NCBI GenBank assembly: GCA_025917655.1
Contig: CP084611.1
Span: 2,108,001-2,172,000, forward strand
Direction of reading: 5' to 3'
DNA: 64,000 nt
Source: Chlorella sorokiniana
Lineage: Eukaryota; Chlorophyta; Trebouxiophyceae; Chlorellales; Chlorellaceae
Shown here: positions 17,514 to 28,739 of the stretch, piece by piece
Position numbering within the stretch: the stretch's first letter is position 1
How the letters are laid out: every line of letters starts with the position of its first letter
Notes under the pieces: model-generated
Databases searched by the model: none
What the model saw: the letters and a program-made list of their open reading frames with translations, nothing else
Told to the model about the DNA's origin: nothing
Position numbers and translations under genes: made by a program

Positions 17514-20043
17514 ATGCGAACCGCTTTAAGGGCCTGCGCCGTGCTCCAGCTCCTGCTGGCGCTAGCTTGCAGGGGCCAGCAGCAGAAGTTCACCGGGTAT
17601 GGGACGACATACACATGTGAGCAGGCCGGAGGGCTGAGACTGTGAACTGGGGGCTGGGACGGAACACCTCCCGCATGGCATGGCCCCCGCCCTGCGCGAG
17701 CTGATTGCCCGGAGCTGCTGAGATGTGATCCCCAAGGCCGATGCCGAGGCTTTACCACGGGATCGGCCTTTTGCCGGCCAAGTGTGCGGTCACTTTCTGC
17801 TGCACCTGCCGCCGCTGCCTACGTCAGCTGCCTGCCCCTGTGAAAGTCGTCGATGCACCAGCAGGCTGGCTCCTGCCTGCAGCATGTTGGCCACCTGTTG
17901 TTGCGTGTGGTCAGTGCTGCCGCGTAGGTCCACCATGCATCCCGCCTGCCCGTCCGGTCAGAACCTGCCTTGACCGAGTGTGGCCCCCATGCCCCTGCCG
18001 CCGTAGGGCCGGGCGAGAAGAACAGCGCGTTTGCGGGCGGCTTCAACGCCTGCCAGTTCGGCCGCCTGTCCCCCTACTTCGAGACCTACTTTGTGGCGGT
18101 CAATTCCGCCCAGTTCAGCATGGGCATCTGCGGGCGGTGCGTGGCGGTGCGTGGCACCGGGCCCCGCGCCACCGGCCTGGTGGTCACCATGAAGGTGTGC
18201 GACGAGTGCGCCACCTGCGACTACGGCGACCTCGACTTCACCACCATGGTGGGCGGGGGCCCTGCCAGGGCCAGCGCGCCGCCGCAAGCCGCGCTCGCAC
18301 ACCCTCGCGCCCGCACCTGGCGGCGGGCGACGGTTTTTCCTGCTTGGGCCTGGGCACGCTGTGCCCTGCTGGGCCCGCTGCGCGCGCCGCCTGGCTGTTC
18401 ACGCGCCGCTCCGCCGCCCTGCGCCCAACCCCGCAGGGCGCCAACGCCGTCACCGGCTACGCGTTTGACAGGCAGCCCATCGAGTGGTGGTGGTGAGCGC
18501 GCAGGCGCCCGCCGCTGCTCCGCGCTGCCGCCGTCGACACAGGGGCTGGGCTGCGGCCTCCTGCATGCCCCGCCGCCCACAGCCGGGCCTCCAGCGCATC
18601 CACGTCCCCCTTTTCCAAGGAACACGCACGCTTCGTTCCCCCTCCTGCGCCGCAGGACCGACTGCGGCAGCCCGGTGTCGCCGCCGGTGCGCTCGTACGA
18701 CTGGGCGGGGGCGCGCCTGATTGTGGGCAAGGCCCAGGCCCAGGGCTACGCCGTGAACATGCAGATGATGTTCACCGACCTGACGCGCACGGGCGGCGTG
18801 ATGATGAGCCCCACCAACCAGGGGGCCGTGGCCACAGCGGCGGCCAGCGCCGCGGCCGGCGCCGCCAACGCGCGCGCGAGGCGGCGGACGCCAGCGCTGA
18901 AGCGCGTCGCAAGGCGGCGGCAGCGGCCGCTGCGGCGGCAGAGGCGGCGCGGCTGCAGCGGGCCGCTGCTGCGGTGGACCCCGCACGGCCGGGGGAGAAG
19001 CGGGCGGCGGAGGCGCAGGCGGTGGCCAAGGCGGCTGAGGCGGCCAGGCTGAAGAGCGCGGCAGACGCCGCCGCCGCCGCCGCCCGCTCCAAGCAGCAGG
19101 CGGCAGCCGCCGCTGCGGCCAACGCGCGAGCCAAGCAGGCAGCCATCCCCGCGGCGCGGGCGGCCGCTGCCGAGGCTCGGCGCAGGCAGGCGGCCGCTGC
19201 GGCGAGGGCGGCTGCGGCGCGCGCCGAGGCAGCGGCCAAAGCCGCCGCTGCCAAGGCCGCCCAGGCGCGGCAGCAGGCGGCCGCGCAGCAGGCGGCAGCG
19301 CGGCAGCAGGCAGCAGCGCAACAGGCGGCTGCGCAGCAGGCGGCGGCAGCCAGCAGCCAGGCGCAAGGTGGCAGCCGCACGCCGGGTGAGTGGCCAGGCG
19401 GGGAAAATGGTGTTTGGGGGGTGGGAGGGGCGGCGCTCTCTCTGCACCCGCTCGGCGCTGGCTGCAGCTCCAGACTGCCGCGCTGACCCTGCTGCGCCGG
19501 CCCCCCCCCGGCCCCTTCCCGCTTGCAGCGCCCAAGCCCCCCCCCCCCCCCCCCGCCCGCCCCGCCCACGCCCGCCGCAGCCTCCCAGCCCCACCCCGCC
19601 CCCATCCCCGCCGCCGCCGCCCTCCCCCCCCCCCGCCCGCCCTCCCCGCCCTCCCCCGCTGCCGCCCGTCAGCCCTCAGGAGCTGCAGCGGCTGATGGCG
19701 GTGCAGGAGCAGCGGGATGCAGAGGCGCGGCGCCTGGCGCTGCTCAACACCCCGGCCGGCGCGCCTGGCCCCCTCCCCGCCCGACCTGCCACGCCTAACA
19801 GCCTACCTGGATGCCATGGCGGCGCCGCCCGGCCCCACTCCGGTGGAGGGCGCTGTGCGGGCGCAGAGCTTGGAGGGTGGGCAGGCTGGCCCGCAGGCGC
19901 AGCAGCGGGCGCAGCCGCCGCCAGCGCCCAAGCCCTCGCCGCCGCCCCCTCGCCCACGGCCCCCTCCGCCGGCTTCGCCGACCCCAGGCCCCCCCAACAG
20001 GCCAGCAGGGCCGGGCGCCGGTCAGCCGCAGCAGGGCAGGTGA
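17514..20043 (+). CDS. Secreted expansin-like (double-psi beta-barrel) protein with Ala-rich and Pro-rich tail
   Basis: Probably a cell-wall or matrix protein. ATG at 17514 opens a signal peptide (ALRACAVLQLLLALACRG). KFTGYGTTYT follows, then an intron of about 390 bases. The barrel domain carries KNSAFAGGFNACQFG, FVAVNSAQFSMGICGRCVAV, GLVVTMKVCDECATCDYGDL and DRQPIEWWW, the Gly/Cys pattern of expansin domain 1 and EG45/RlpA barrels. No expansin domain 2 was seen. After TDLTRTGGV comes a helix-forming run of roughly 170 residues rich in Ala with Lys, Arg, Gln and Glu. A Pro-rich, extensin-like segment follows (SPQELQRLMAVQEQRDAEAR lies within it). Frame changes near 18886 (GC repeat) and 19770 (C runs) are probably sequence errors. 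The wall role is inference. Confidence 0.78.
19537..19554. repeat. Homopolymer of 18 C
   Basis: An uninterrupted run of 18 cytosines lies in the Pro-rich coding tail of the expansin-like gene. Its exact length is unreliable in most sequencing chemistries, so the reading frame downstream is uncertain. Confidence 0.9.
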
Positions 20044-20470
20044 CGCACCGGCTTGGTGTGCATGCTGCCACTCAGAACGCGTGCTCGCTGCTTCCTGGCG
20101 GCACCTGCTTACCAGCACGTGGGCGGCCCCCAGCACGTCCTCCCCACACAGCGTTTGCGCGGATGCCGCGCAACGTGCTGCTTTTGCTCGCTGCTCCAGA
20201 GCGCTCCTCTCGCTGTGTGAACAAACCCCTGGGGCGCCGCGCATTGGCGCGCCCCTCCCCCAATAAAAGATATGTTTGTCCATCTGTCCCCATTTCATCC
20301 CCTCCCCCTCTGGGCCCCTGCACAGCCTCCATGGCCCTCTAGACTGCTGTGTAACAGGCATAGCAGTGTATCGGGGCAAGCAACAAGCCAGGCGCAAGTG
20401 TGTTGGAGCGGCTGCAAGGGGCGCGGGTGCCGGCTGCCCGTGGGTGCAGGCCGGAGCAGCACCCGCCCCC
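20044..20470. other. Convergent 3' region, expansin-like and SulP genes
   Basis: The two genes end toward each other here. A TGTAA pentamer, the usual green-algal polyadenylation signal, occurs on the + strand at 20350-20354, 307 bases past the expansin-like stop. Nothing else was recognised. Confidence 0.4.
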
Positions 20471-23400
20471 TCACACCCGCGCCACCGCAAGCTCCGCCGC
20501 CTGCCCCAGGTCCACGCACTTTGCCCGCAGCACCACCGCCTGGGCAGGCAGGGGGCGCATGCGGGGTGTGCTGCTGGCAGCCTTTGCAGCCTGGGGAGGC
20601 GGGTGCTGCAGGGCGGCGGCGCCCTTGCCGCGGAAACCGCAGGAGCAGGGACATGCCCCCCACCCCCCTCACACACCCTCCCACCTGCAGGAAGTGCAGC
20701 GCTGCGGGGTCCTCCTCCGCCATGCGCCCCAGCGCCTCGCGGGTCAGGCGCAGCACGCGGCAGGCGCCCCCCGCCGGCGCCGCCCGTGCCGCTGGCGGTG
20801 GCTGTGGAGGAGCGGGGGCGGGCGAGGTAGAGGTCCACTGCCCCCGCCACGCACCCCGCACCAAACTCAAACACGCGCGGCCGGCAGCCCTGCGACCCGC
20901 CGCTGCCGTCCACCCCCTCCTGCTGCTGCCCCTCCTGCTGCTGCTGCTGCTGCCCCTCCTGCTGCCCCTCCTGCTCCTCGAGCAGGGTGGCTGCCGCCGC
21001 CTGCCGCTGCTCCACCGTCACCCGCCCCTGCTCCACAATGAACAGCGCATCGGCGGGGTGGCCCCGCTCCCACAGGCGCTCCCCAGGGCACAGGCGCAGC
21101 GTGTCGGCGTAGCGCTGGATGGCGGCGGCGGCCCGCGCGCTGCCCTCCCGCGCCACAAACGGCAGCGTGGCTTGGCTGAGCGCGAGGGCGGGCGGGGGGG
21201 GCAAAGGGTCCAGGGGTGGATGCGTGGCAAGCAGGGCGTGATTCCACTTGCCGCAGCAGCGCGGCCTGCTGCCGCAGGAGGGAGCCTGCCCTGCAGCAGC
21301 CAGCGCTGCCCAGCCATTGCCTTTGCCTGCGCTGCAGCTGCGGGGACAGCTGCGGCTGGGGACCGCCCTCCCCCCCACACACGGCAGCCGTGAACCCCCT
21401 GCCAGTCTCCCCACCCAGCATGCTTGTGCTCCGTCCAGCCTCCGACGCCCACCTGGCATGCGCTCGCAGCACCTGCTCCAGCGTCAGCCCCTCGCTGGGC
21501 GGCCGGCACAGCCCGCGCCTCACCGCCACCGCCAGCAGCTGGTGCTCCGCGTAGCGCACGCCCTCCTCGTAGCTGGCAAACTCGTGGCAGTGCAGGGCCA
21601 GGTCGGCGGCGGAGCGCAGCAGGAAGGGGAGGCGTCGTCGGCGCGCTGCGCGGGGGCGGGGGCAGCGGCACGCCGTGCGCCACCAGCAGGCGGCGGGCGG
21701 TGCCGCCGCCCACCCCGTCACCAGCGGGGTGACGTCCAGCTGGGCCAGGTCCCTGCATTCCGTTCGTTCCATGGGGGAGGGGGCCTGGTGTTGGTGCGAG
21801 AGCAGAAGGAAAGGCACTTCACGGCTGGCACGCTGCATGCCCAGGCCGCCCCCAGCTCGCCTGAAGAGCGTGCCCAGCGTGCGCGCCGCCGTCGCGTCCA
21901 CCCCCTTGGCCTGCGACAGGTCCAGCACCAGGAAGCGGGGGCGGCGGCGGCGGCCCGCCCCGCGCCCCACCCGGCGCCGCCCTCCCCCGCATGCAGGCGC
22001 TGCGCGGCGCGGTGCAGGCGGCTGCTGACGGCGTTGGCGCAGCCGAAGAAGAGGAAGCCGCGCAGGCGGGCGGCGGTGAGGTGGGCGGGCGCAGCAGGTC
22101 CAGCGCAGCCTGCTGGTCGGGGCGCGCACCACGCCGCTGCGGGCCGGGCCCAGGCTGAAGGCCGACAGCTGGGAGCGGGAGTAGGCGAACACAAAGTAGA
22201 GGGCCGCCGCCACGCAGCCTGCGCGCAGCAGCGGGGCATCCTAGGGGGCAGCACAGCGGGCCGACGCGCGCGTGTGTAGGCTGCCGCTGCGCCCACCGCC
22301 CGCGCCGCGCCCCGCACCCGCGGCCACGCCCGCCTCCAGGCCCCAGCGGAAGATGGCGCAGAAGGTGGCCCACAGCAGCGCGTACTCTGCGGCGCAGTAG
22401 GGTGTGCAGTGGTGGGTGAGGGGTCGGGGATAGAAGGGGGAAGGCGGCATGGATTCTCTGCGTGCAAGCAGGGGGCCGCCAGGTCCCGGCCAGGACGCCT
22501 CCCCGATGCACCAGGCTCTCCGCACAGCAAAGCCAGCAAACACGCCGCCAGTGCTCCACCTGTCTTGCTGAGCTTCTGGTAGGAGTGGAACATCCAGTCA
22601 ATCAGGATTTCCACGCCAAACCTGCGGCAGTGCGGTGCTGGGCGCTGAGCGGAGACGGCGGGCGACGAGCTCCACACGCAGCGGCGCCGCCCTCACCAGA
22701 CCAGCAGGCCGCCGAAGAAGAACCTGGGCAGGTACTGGACCACCGAGAAGGGGGTGGCAAACAGCGCCAGCTCGCTCAGCGCGATGACTGCGAGGGGCGG
22801 GGCGGGGGTGGGTGGGCCGGCATCGGCGTGCACACGTGCGGCGTTGGGCGGGTGGAGGGGCGGGCGGGGGATGGTGGGTTGTGCCTGAGACGCATGCCTG
22901 CCTGAGGCCTCCAGCGGCAGGAGCAGGTGAGGTTCGTTGCCGACGCGTGCACACAGCACGCCGGGCGACACGCGGGCCAGGGCAGCGGCGCGGCCCACCT
23001 GCCCCGTTGAGGCGGCTCTGCACCCCCGCCCCGCCCGTGAAGATGGTCTGGCTGCGGCGCATGGAACCAGCAAGGGGCCGGCTGTGGCAGGCGGCCAGGG
23101 ACCAGCTGGCAGGGAGGCTGGCCGGCGCGGCTGGCCCCAGCTGTCTGCACCAGCGGTCCAGCACCCATCCTCCCCGCCACGCAACCACAACCCGCTGCAC
23201 CGGCTGCCAACGCCCCACCCCGCGCGGCGCCCACCTGAATATGAATGAGCCTGTGAAGCCGGCCCCCAGCGCGCCGGTGGCCACGTTGGACAGCCCCACT
23301 GTCGCCAGCTCAGCGTTGAAGTCGAGGCGGAAGGGGTGCCCGACTGGATGGCGGCGATGTCCATGCAGCACCCAAAGGTCACCAGGATGAAGAGGCCCAC

Positions 23401-25514
23401 CAGCTGGGGGGGAGGGGGCGAGCTGGACCACACTGAAGCGAAAAACGGGCTAAACAGTGTTCTATATTTACATTACCCCAACACGAGACGCCTGCACCGC
23501 CGCGAGAACTGCAGCCCCGCCTGCCGCCCATCCCCACCTTGCCGCCCTGCGCCAGCGCCGCGCCCAGGTGGAGGCGCTGCAGGGAGAGGCCCGGCATGTC
23601 AAACAGGCGCCACAGCTCCCAGAAGCGGCCGCTGGAGGCCTGGTGCGCAGGGAGACGCGGGGGCGGGCAGGCAGCGTGGCGGCGAGTTGAGCGGGCGGCT
23701 GCCTGGCGGGTGCTGGGGGTGTCAGGGGGCCTGGCAGCGTTCGCCTGCAGCGCACCCAGCAGCGGCTGCGCAGCGCTCACCGCAGGCTTGAGCACCCAGC
23801 CCGCCTGCTGGGCCTGGGCCAGCGACACGCCCGCCGCCAGCAGCACGGCGTGGAAGATGGCCACGATGGCAGCCAGGGTGGCGGGCAGGGCCGCCGGGTG
23901 CTTGCAGCGCGCCATGACGAGCATGCAGGCCAGGCAGGAGGCCAGGGTGGGCGCAGCGCGCAGCGCGGCCTGCACAGCGGAAGACGCAGGCAGGCTTGGC
24001 GACACGCAAGGCGGGGCGAGGCGGCTGGGTGGCGCTCAGCAGCCGTTGTGAGGCAGATGGCGGCGAGGCCTTCGCCCGCACCTGCTTGTCCCACAGCAGG
24101 GCCCAGGAGGCCAGCGGGCCCAGCTCCACCCCGCAGCCCAAGCCCAGCCCAGATGCAACGCAGAAGTAGCCTGTGCAGCGGCGGGGCAAGGGGTTGGGTC
24201 GTGCAGGGTCGCCAGGCAGCCAAAAAATGCACTACGGCCTCCAGGCACAGGCAGGCACACAACCCGACCCGTGTGCACCCCCTTTGCCCCGCCCGCCCAC
24301 GCGCCCGCCCGCCACGCACCCGCCCACGCGCCCACCCTCCCCACCCACCCACGTACGACAGGTAGCCAGCCACCGCGGGCAGCGGCAGGTACTGCACCAC
24401 AGCCGCCATGCGTGCCCTGGCTGCGGTGCGGGGTAGGGGGCACGCAGGCGTCAACCAGGGGGCAACCGCGCCAAGGGCCCCCAGGGCCCCGCACCGGCCC
24501 AGCAGCATGCATCTGGCTTGGGCACCGCCGCCCCCCCTCCCGCATCCATCAGGCCTGGGCACCCCCTCCCCCAGCGCACCCACTGCCAGCAGGCCCAGGC
24601 CGACCAGGAGCGTGGAGACGGCCAGCGTGAGCAGCGAGGTGCCCAGGGCGGCGGCGGCGCCCAGGCCGCGGGCGGTGCACGCGTCGGCGATGGAGGAGGT
24701 CTGGAGCATATAGGGACAGGGAGTGGCGCCGGCGGGCAGTTTTGAATGGCGGAGTGGACGGCGGCGCCCGCGATAGCGGGGGACGGAGAGGGGCGGTGGC
24801 CTGATGCGTGCACCGGCCTGCCAGCCGGCACGCCAGCCGCAGCCTCACCATGGCTGACAGGAAGATGAGGCCCACGTCCTGCACCTGCCCCACCGCCCAC
24901 GGCACCGCCGACCGCGCGCACACCACACCCTGGTGCACCGCGCTGCTCAGGAACATGAGGCGGCAGAGGGGATCCAGCCAGGGCTCATACACTGGGTCCT
25001 TAAAGACGACGGCGCAAAAGGCGATGAGGGCGGGCTGCAGGCACAGGGCGCGAGCGCCGGGGGGTGGGGCACGGGTCGCGGCCGGTTGGGGCCGGCACTA
25101 CACACGCGTGCCAGGTGGCAGCGCGCACCCCAGCTGGCCTTACCACCCCGCGCAGGTGTTGATGACCCCAAAGGTCATAGCCTTCAAGGCGGCGCTGCCC
25201 GCCGAGCCCTCTGCCTTCAAGCCGCCGCTGCGGTTGGCAGCCAGCAGCGGCGCCTCCAGGTCATCGCCCTGCCCCGCCGTGTGGCGAGGGGAGGCCAAGG
25301 GTGTGCCTGCCGGTGTGCCGTTGTGCAGCACGTAGCCCATGGGCGCTGCCCGGAACGGGCCGCTGGCGGTCCAGCCGTCTGAGAGCGCCGCCACAAACCC
25401 CGCACCGCTGCCGGTAGGGCTGGGAGCCTGGGTGCGCACGGGAGCCAAGTTGGTTCGGTCATGAACTTCACCGGCATCGCAGGCAAGCTCCCCGCAGCTG
25501 GGTGGGTCGGCCAT
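20471..25514 (-). CDS. SulP/SLC26-family transporter with STAS and cyclic-nucleotide-binding domains
   Basis: A multi-pass anion-transporter-like protein. The cytosolic N-terminus begins MADPPSCGELACDAGE. Membrane segments include VGQVQDVGLIFLSAM, LLTLAVSTLLVGLGLLAVG, AAVVQYLPLPAVAGYLSYVG, LVGLFILVTFGCCMDIAAIQ, and ALFATPFSVVQYLPRFFFGG. The core motif region is ELATVGLSNVATGALGAGFT. A STAS domain follows (FLVLDLSQAKGVDATAARTL). The C-terminus is Crp-like: LRLCPGERLWERGHPADAL, FIVEQGRVTVEQ, then VLRLTREALGRMAEEDPAAL. This SulP-STAS-cNMP order is known from fungal YGR125W/Vsb1, a vacuolar protein linked to arginine storage; substrate here is unknown. A Gln/Glu-rich insert interrupts the nucleotide-binding barrel (20910-21010). 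The stop is at 20471; the start is ATG at 25514. Confidence 0.87.
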
Positions 25515-26091
25515 GTCCAGCAGCTGTTCAATCTTGTGCCGCCAAGCCTGCCAACCCTCAAGCGCTAGTTGATGCAACGCCCCATGCCAAGATACTGCCC
25601 GATGAATTTGAGTATGTGCGAGGGGGACGCGAAATTGAGGAAGCTGGCAGTCCTTGCCACGTCAAGGCGCCGAAACAAGCACTTGGGCGGGGGAAAACAA
25701 TCGAGGACCTTCTCATCGCGTCCTTGTGCCTACCACATCACGCTCCAGACTTTCCAGACTTGTGAACGGCTTGCCATCAGCAAAAGAGACCCCTGCCACC
25801 TCAAGTTTCTAGACTTTGGCGAGGTTCACCCGGCATAGCGAGATAATCAGTTTGACATCGTAATCACAGGTAAAAACGGCATTCCGATGCCGCTGGAGAC
25901 CTTACTCCAGCCCTGTCGAGGCGTGCTGCCTCTCTCCGCTGCGTCCCGCACCCCGTTACTGTCCACGAGTTACTGCAATGTCTGCGACGGGGCTGAAAGG
26001 CAGCAGCCGCGCTGTTAGGCTTTGCTGAGACGTGCTGCCGCCCCGCTCGCTGCCGCTGCACGTCACTGCCCCAGCTTTGCACAAGTGCAGG
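25515..26091. other. Shared upstream region of SulP transporter and PRP31
   Basis: These 577 bases separate divergent start codons and must carry both promoters. An AT-richer centre lies around 25600-25880. No gene or RNA was recognised. Confidence 0.4.
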
Positions 26092-28528
26092 ATGGCAACG
26101 CTGGCAGAGTCGTTCCTTGCGGACCTAGAGGACCTGAGCGACGTGGAGGAGGAGGAGCCGCAGCAGCAGCAGGAGCAGCAGGATGACGATGACCAGGCAA
26201 GCTGCAGTTGGGCCAGCAGGTGCTGCCCAGCCGGCCTTCCGTGCGCTCCGCACCGCTGCCTGCTGACGCGTCGCTGGATGCGATGCAGATGGGCGACGAC
26301 CTGGAGGCCCTGAACTATGACAACCTGGAAGCAGTGGCGCAGCTGACCTCCAGCGAGCGGTACCGCACCATCATGGCGGCCGTGCGGCAGGCGGAGCAGG
26401 ATGATGCCGCAGGCACCACCACCGCTTGGGCGGGCCCCACTGAGGAAGACCCCACCTACAGGTGAGGCGGATGTGGTTGGGCGGGCGACTGGAGGCCGCT
26501 GGTGGCAGGACATCTGGTGAAGGCCGCCTTGCCCGTGCTGACTGCCCGTGCTGACGCCAGCGACCTCCACTTTGTCCCCCCCCGCATCACAGGCTGCTGG
26601 TGGACTGCAACCAGCTGGCGGTGGACATTGACAACGAGATTGTGGTGGTGTACAACTTCCTGCGCGACAGGTACAAGACCAAGTTCCCGGAGCTGGAGTC
26701 GCTGGTGCACAGCCCGCTCGACTACGCGCGTGGTGCAGGTGGGGGCGCTGGGCAGGGCAGGGCAGGCCGCCAGCGGCTGCCGCCAGACCTGCTGGCACCT
26801 GGCAGCGGCCTGTGCTGGCCATGGCCGCCGCTCACCCACCCTGCCACTCCTGCACGGTGCACTGCCTGCGTGGTGCGCCCCCTCCCACTCACACACTGAG
26901 ACACACCGACACACACTCTGACCGCCACGCAGGCCATCGGCAACGAGGTGGACGTGACGCTGGTTGACCTGGACCGCCTGCTGCCCCCGCCACCGTCATG
27001 GTGGTCACCGTCACCGCCACCACCACCTCGGGCAAGCCGCTGAGCGAGGAGGACCTCAGGCGAGCGCTGCCCCCACGCATGGCTGCCTGGGCTGCGTGGT
27101 GGGTGGGTGGGTGGGGTGGAGGAGTGGGAGGTTTGGGGCCGCACACGAACCCCCCTTCCCTCCACGATGCCCGCAGGAAGGTGGAGGGCGCGTGCGCCAT
27201 GGCGCTGCAGCTGGAGGAGGACAAGGGCGCCATCCTGCGCCTGGTGCAGCTGAAGATGGACCGCATCGCGCCCAACCTCAGCGCCGCGGTGGGCACCGAA
27301 ATCGCGGCGCAGCTGATGGGCGTGGCGGGCGGGCTCATCAGCCTCTCCAAGATGCCGGCGTGCAACGTGCAGGTGGGTGGGCGGGTGGTGGGTGACTGTG
27401 CAAGGGTGAGCGCGGCAGTGGCAAGCAGCATGTTTCAGCTCCCAGCTAGTGCGCTGTGTTTGCGGCCTGATGCAGTGCTTCCCAGCGTGCCCCAGTCGCA
27501 TCGGTGCAGCCAGGCTCGCCGACGGCGGCCCCCTCGCTTCCTGCCTCTCACCCCGTGCAGGTGCTGGGCGCCAAGCGCAAGAACCTGGCTGGGTTCAGCA
27601 GCACCACCGCCCAGCCGCACCAGGGCTTCATCTCCGCCTCAGACATCATCCAGCAGACGCCGCCCAGCCTGCGCAGCAAGGCAGCCCGCCTGGTGGGCGC
27701 CAAGTGCACCCTGTTGGCGCGCATCGACGCCTACGGCCAGGTGTGGCCCCCTGCTGGAGCTGGGCCAGGTCGGGAGGGCTTGCCCGTTGCCAGCACCGGC
27801 TCCAGGTGCAGGCCACCGCTTCTGCCCCAGCACCTTTCCCCCTCCCCTGCAGGACCCCAGCGGCGCGGCGGGGCGGGCCATGAAGGAGGAGATGGTGAAG
27901 AAGATTGAGAAGTGGCAGGAGCCGCCGCCCGCCAAGACGGCCAAGGTGCTGCCGGTGCCGGATGCGGAGGTGAAGAAGCGGCGCGGCGGCAAGCGCTACC
28001 GCAAGATGAAGGAGCGGTTTGGCATGACGGAGCTGCGCAAGCAGGCCAACCGCATGATGTTCAACCAGGCGGAGGAGGAGTTCATCGACGGCGAGGATAC
28101 CATCGGGCTGGGCGTGATTGGCAAGGAGGGCAGCGGGCGCCTGCGCGCCGTGGCCCTGCAGCAGCGGCAGAAGCTGAGTGCCAAGGCGCAGAAGAAGGTG
28201 CGGGTGCGGGGGCGGGGGCGGGGCCGCCGGGACACCCCCACCCACTTGCTGTGCCGCCAGTGCGTGCACATAGAAGCTGCACCAAACCGCAGCCGCTGAT
28301 CCACTGCCCCCCTCCCTTCACCGTCTGCAGTTTGCCCTGAAGAACTATGGCAGCAGCGGCGCCACGAGCGGCCTGTCCTCCAGCCTGGCCTTCACCCCCA
28401 TCCAGGGCATAGAGCTGGTGAATCCCAACCAGGCGGCACAGGACGATCGCATGCGGGACGGCACCGAGTCGTACTTCTCTTCGTACAGCGGCTTCCGCAG
28501 CAGCAGCGTGGCGCCCGCCAAGACATGA
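26092..28528 (+). CDS. PRPF31: U4/U6 snRNP splicing factor PRP31
   Basis: PRP31 holds the U4/U6.U5 tri-snRNP together by binding the 15.5K protein and U4 RNA. The N-terminus MATLAESFLADLEDLSDVEE is acidic and matches family starts. The NOSIC/Nop domain runs from LLVDCNQLAVDIDNEIVVVY and DRYKTKFPELESLVHSPLDY, through GNEVDVTLVDLD and DRIAPNLSAAVGTEIAAQL, to FISASDIIQQTPPSLRSKAA and VGAKCTLLARIDA. The C-terminal PRP31 region has KKRRGGKRYRKMKERFGMTE, ANRMMFNQAEEEFIDGEDTI and TPIQGIELVNP. The length of about 490 residues is usual. Two frame changes, near 26190 and at the C run 26984-26988, lie in otherwise intact sequence. It diverges from the SulP gene and precedes MRS2 by 211 bases. Confidence 0.95.
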
Positions 28529-28739
28529 CGCTTTCGCCCGCGCTCCCTTTGCTTGCGCTTGTTCTCCCATGCGTTGCTGCTTCTATGCTCTGACCACCAA
28601 TCTGAATCCTATTTTAACAGTCACTTTCATGAAGAGATAAGCCCGCCCGATTCATTGTGCGGCTTGCATGCTGCGGCAGCCGAGCCAGGTGGCGATGGCA
28701 CAGTGACTGTGTTTGGGCCCCTCCCCGTGCTGATCCTCA

